NCBI GenBank assembly: GCA_026786325.1 | Contig: JAJAYH010000376.1 | Span: 1 to 5,774 of the forward strand | Direction: 5' to 3' | Source of the DNA: Alkalinema sp. CAN_BIN05 | Lineage (GTDB): Bacteria > Cyanobacteriota > Cyanobacteriia > Leptolyngbyales > Leptolyngbyaceae | DNA length: 5,774 bases | Shown: positions 5,144-5,774 of the stretch, piece by piece | Position numbering within the stretch: the first letter of the stretch is position 1 | Layout: every line of letters begins with the position of its first letter | Notes under the pieces: model-generated | Databases searched by the model: none | What the model saw: the letters and a program-made list of their open reading frames with translations, nothing else | What the model was told of the DNA's origin: nothing | Program-made: the position numbers and the translations under genes

Positions 5144-5774
5144 TTAGATAACAGAATGGCCCAACGCAATTCCCGTCACCAACATACCCAGCACCAAAAA
5201 CGGCTGCGCACTGGCTTGATATTTCACATCATTTTTAATGGGATCTCGGAGAAAATACATGTCCTGAAAGGTAATCTGCGGAATGATAAACAGGATCAAA
5301 ATTGTGGCGTATAAGTTTTGGTGGACGCTAATTAAATAAGCCGCCATCAACGCCTGAAATACGTCAATCATCAACACACAAATCCACGAAGCTTTCTGAA
5401 TGCCGAACATCACAGGCAACGAGTCAAGACCCATGGCCCGATCGCCCTCAACACTTTTAAAGTCGTTAACGATCGCAATGCCCAAGCCCGCCAAACTGTA
5501 AAACAGCGTCAGAATGACAATCGTCCAGTTTAACTGCCCAAACAACGCATGACCCGCCCACCAAGGCAGAGCAATATAACTCGCACCCAGCGCATAATTC
5601 CCCAACCAGCCATTTTGCTTTAACTTCAGCGGCGGCGCAGAGTAAATGTAGGACACCAGCGATCCGCCCAGGGACATTAATAACAGCGTCGGGAACGTAT
5701 GCCCTGCCCACAAATCCAGCAATCCAGCAACCGCATTTCCCGCAAATAACAACACCCAAAACTGAGCTTGCACC
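5144..5774 (-). CDS. chlG: Chlorophyll synthase ChlG, C-terminal part
   Basis: The frame is open to the right edge; 209 complete codons are visible, ending in TAA at 5146-5144. ChlG is usually 320-380 residues, so the N-terminal third, including the first aspartate-rich motif, is outside the window. The codon at 5773-5771 is GTG but is best read as an internal valine. ChlG is a membrane UbiA-superfamily prenyltransferase that esterifies chlorophyllide a with phytyl or geranylgeranyl diphosphate, the final step of chlorophyll a synthesis. Numbering from that valine, visible hallmarks are SYIYSAPPLKLKQNGW (41-56), NYALGASYIALPWWAGHALFG (59-79), the second aspartate-rich prenyl-diphosphate/Mg motif NDFKSVEGDR (103-112), SLPVMFG (118-124), IPQITFQDMYFLRDP (164-178) and NDVKYQASAQPFLV (181-194). 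Several hydrophobic helices are evident. These blocks separate it from other UbiA-family enzymes. It is followed by its own terminator, and no downstream gene appears to share its transcript. Confidence 0.96.
   Translation of the reverse strand, partial: VQAQFWVLLFAGNAVAGLLDLWAGHTFPTLLLMSLGGSLVSYIYSAPPLKLKQNGWLGNYALGASYIALPWWAGHALFGQLNWTIVILTLFYSLAGLGIAIVNDFKSVEGDRAMGLDSLPVMFGIQKASWICVLMIDVFQALMAAYLISVHQNLYATILILFIIPQITFQDMYFLRDPIKNDVKYQASAQPFLVLGMLVTGIALGHSVI

Noticed and set aside
5466..5759. Cysteine- and glycine-rich 97-codon minus-strand frame
   Set aside because: It is out of frame within chlG, whose in-frame translation matches the family throughout.
1..5774. Mobile element, CRISPR array, tRNA, rRNA or defence system
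   Set aside because: No terminal repeats, transposase motifs, regularly spaced repeats, tRNA cloverleaf or unassigned gene cluster were seen; nearly all the sequence is accounted for by five recognisable genes.

Overview
The window looks like a core chromosomal segment of a cyanobacterium. Three things point that way. The partial gene at the right edge matches cyanobacterial chlorophyll synthase (ChlG). The hexamer CGATCG, core of the cyanobacterial HIP1 element GCGATCGC, occurs roughly thirty times by eye, where about 1.4 would be expected by chance at uniform base composition; four are full HIP1 octamers. The remaining proteins (TatC, a DUF2237 protein, a CobA-HemD fusion and a class A penicillin-binding protein) resemble cyanobacterial versions. 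I cannot name the genus.

Layout from left to right: the C-terminal part of tatC (+, cut by the left edge), then a small DUF2237 gene (+, 493-876). This converges on three minus-strand genes: a bifunctional uroporphyrinogen-III methyltransferase/uroporphyrinogen-III synthase (888-2504), a bifunctional transglycosylase/transpeptidase (2567-4951 with my preferred GTG start) and the 3' two thirds of chlG (5144 to the right edge). The convergent stop codons of DUF2237 and cobA-hemD are separated by only 11 bases.

The clearest regulatory region lies between chlG and the penicillin-binding protein gene. A strong intrinsic terminator (5067-5116) ends chlG. Just beyond it is a TTGACA -35 box with a 17-base spacer to a weak -10 box. 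A perfect 7-bp-arm dyad sits on that -10 box. A 58-base leader with an AGGA ribosome-binding site then leads to a GTG codon. The longest open frame starts 33 codons further upstream, but that ATG has no Shine-Dalgarno sequence, its first codons contain the promoter, and its extra residues would add a second hydrophobic segment. The GTG start is therefore preferred.

Functionally, the two flanking minus-strand enzymes belong to tetrapyrrole metabolism: HemD makes the common precursor uroporphyrinogen III, CobA diverts it to siroheme/cobalamin, and ChlG performs the last step of chlorophyll a synthesis. The penicillin-binding protein and TatC work at membranes. No mobile element, CRISPR array, tRNA or rRNA was seen, and I found no convincing new multi-gene system. 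The points worth a second look are the fused CobA-HemD with an altered nucleotide-loop motif, the dyad on the penicillin-binding protein promoter, the misplaced long start, and the proline-rich tail of that protein.
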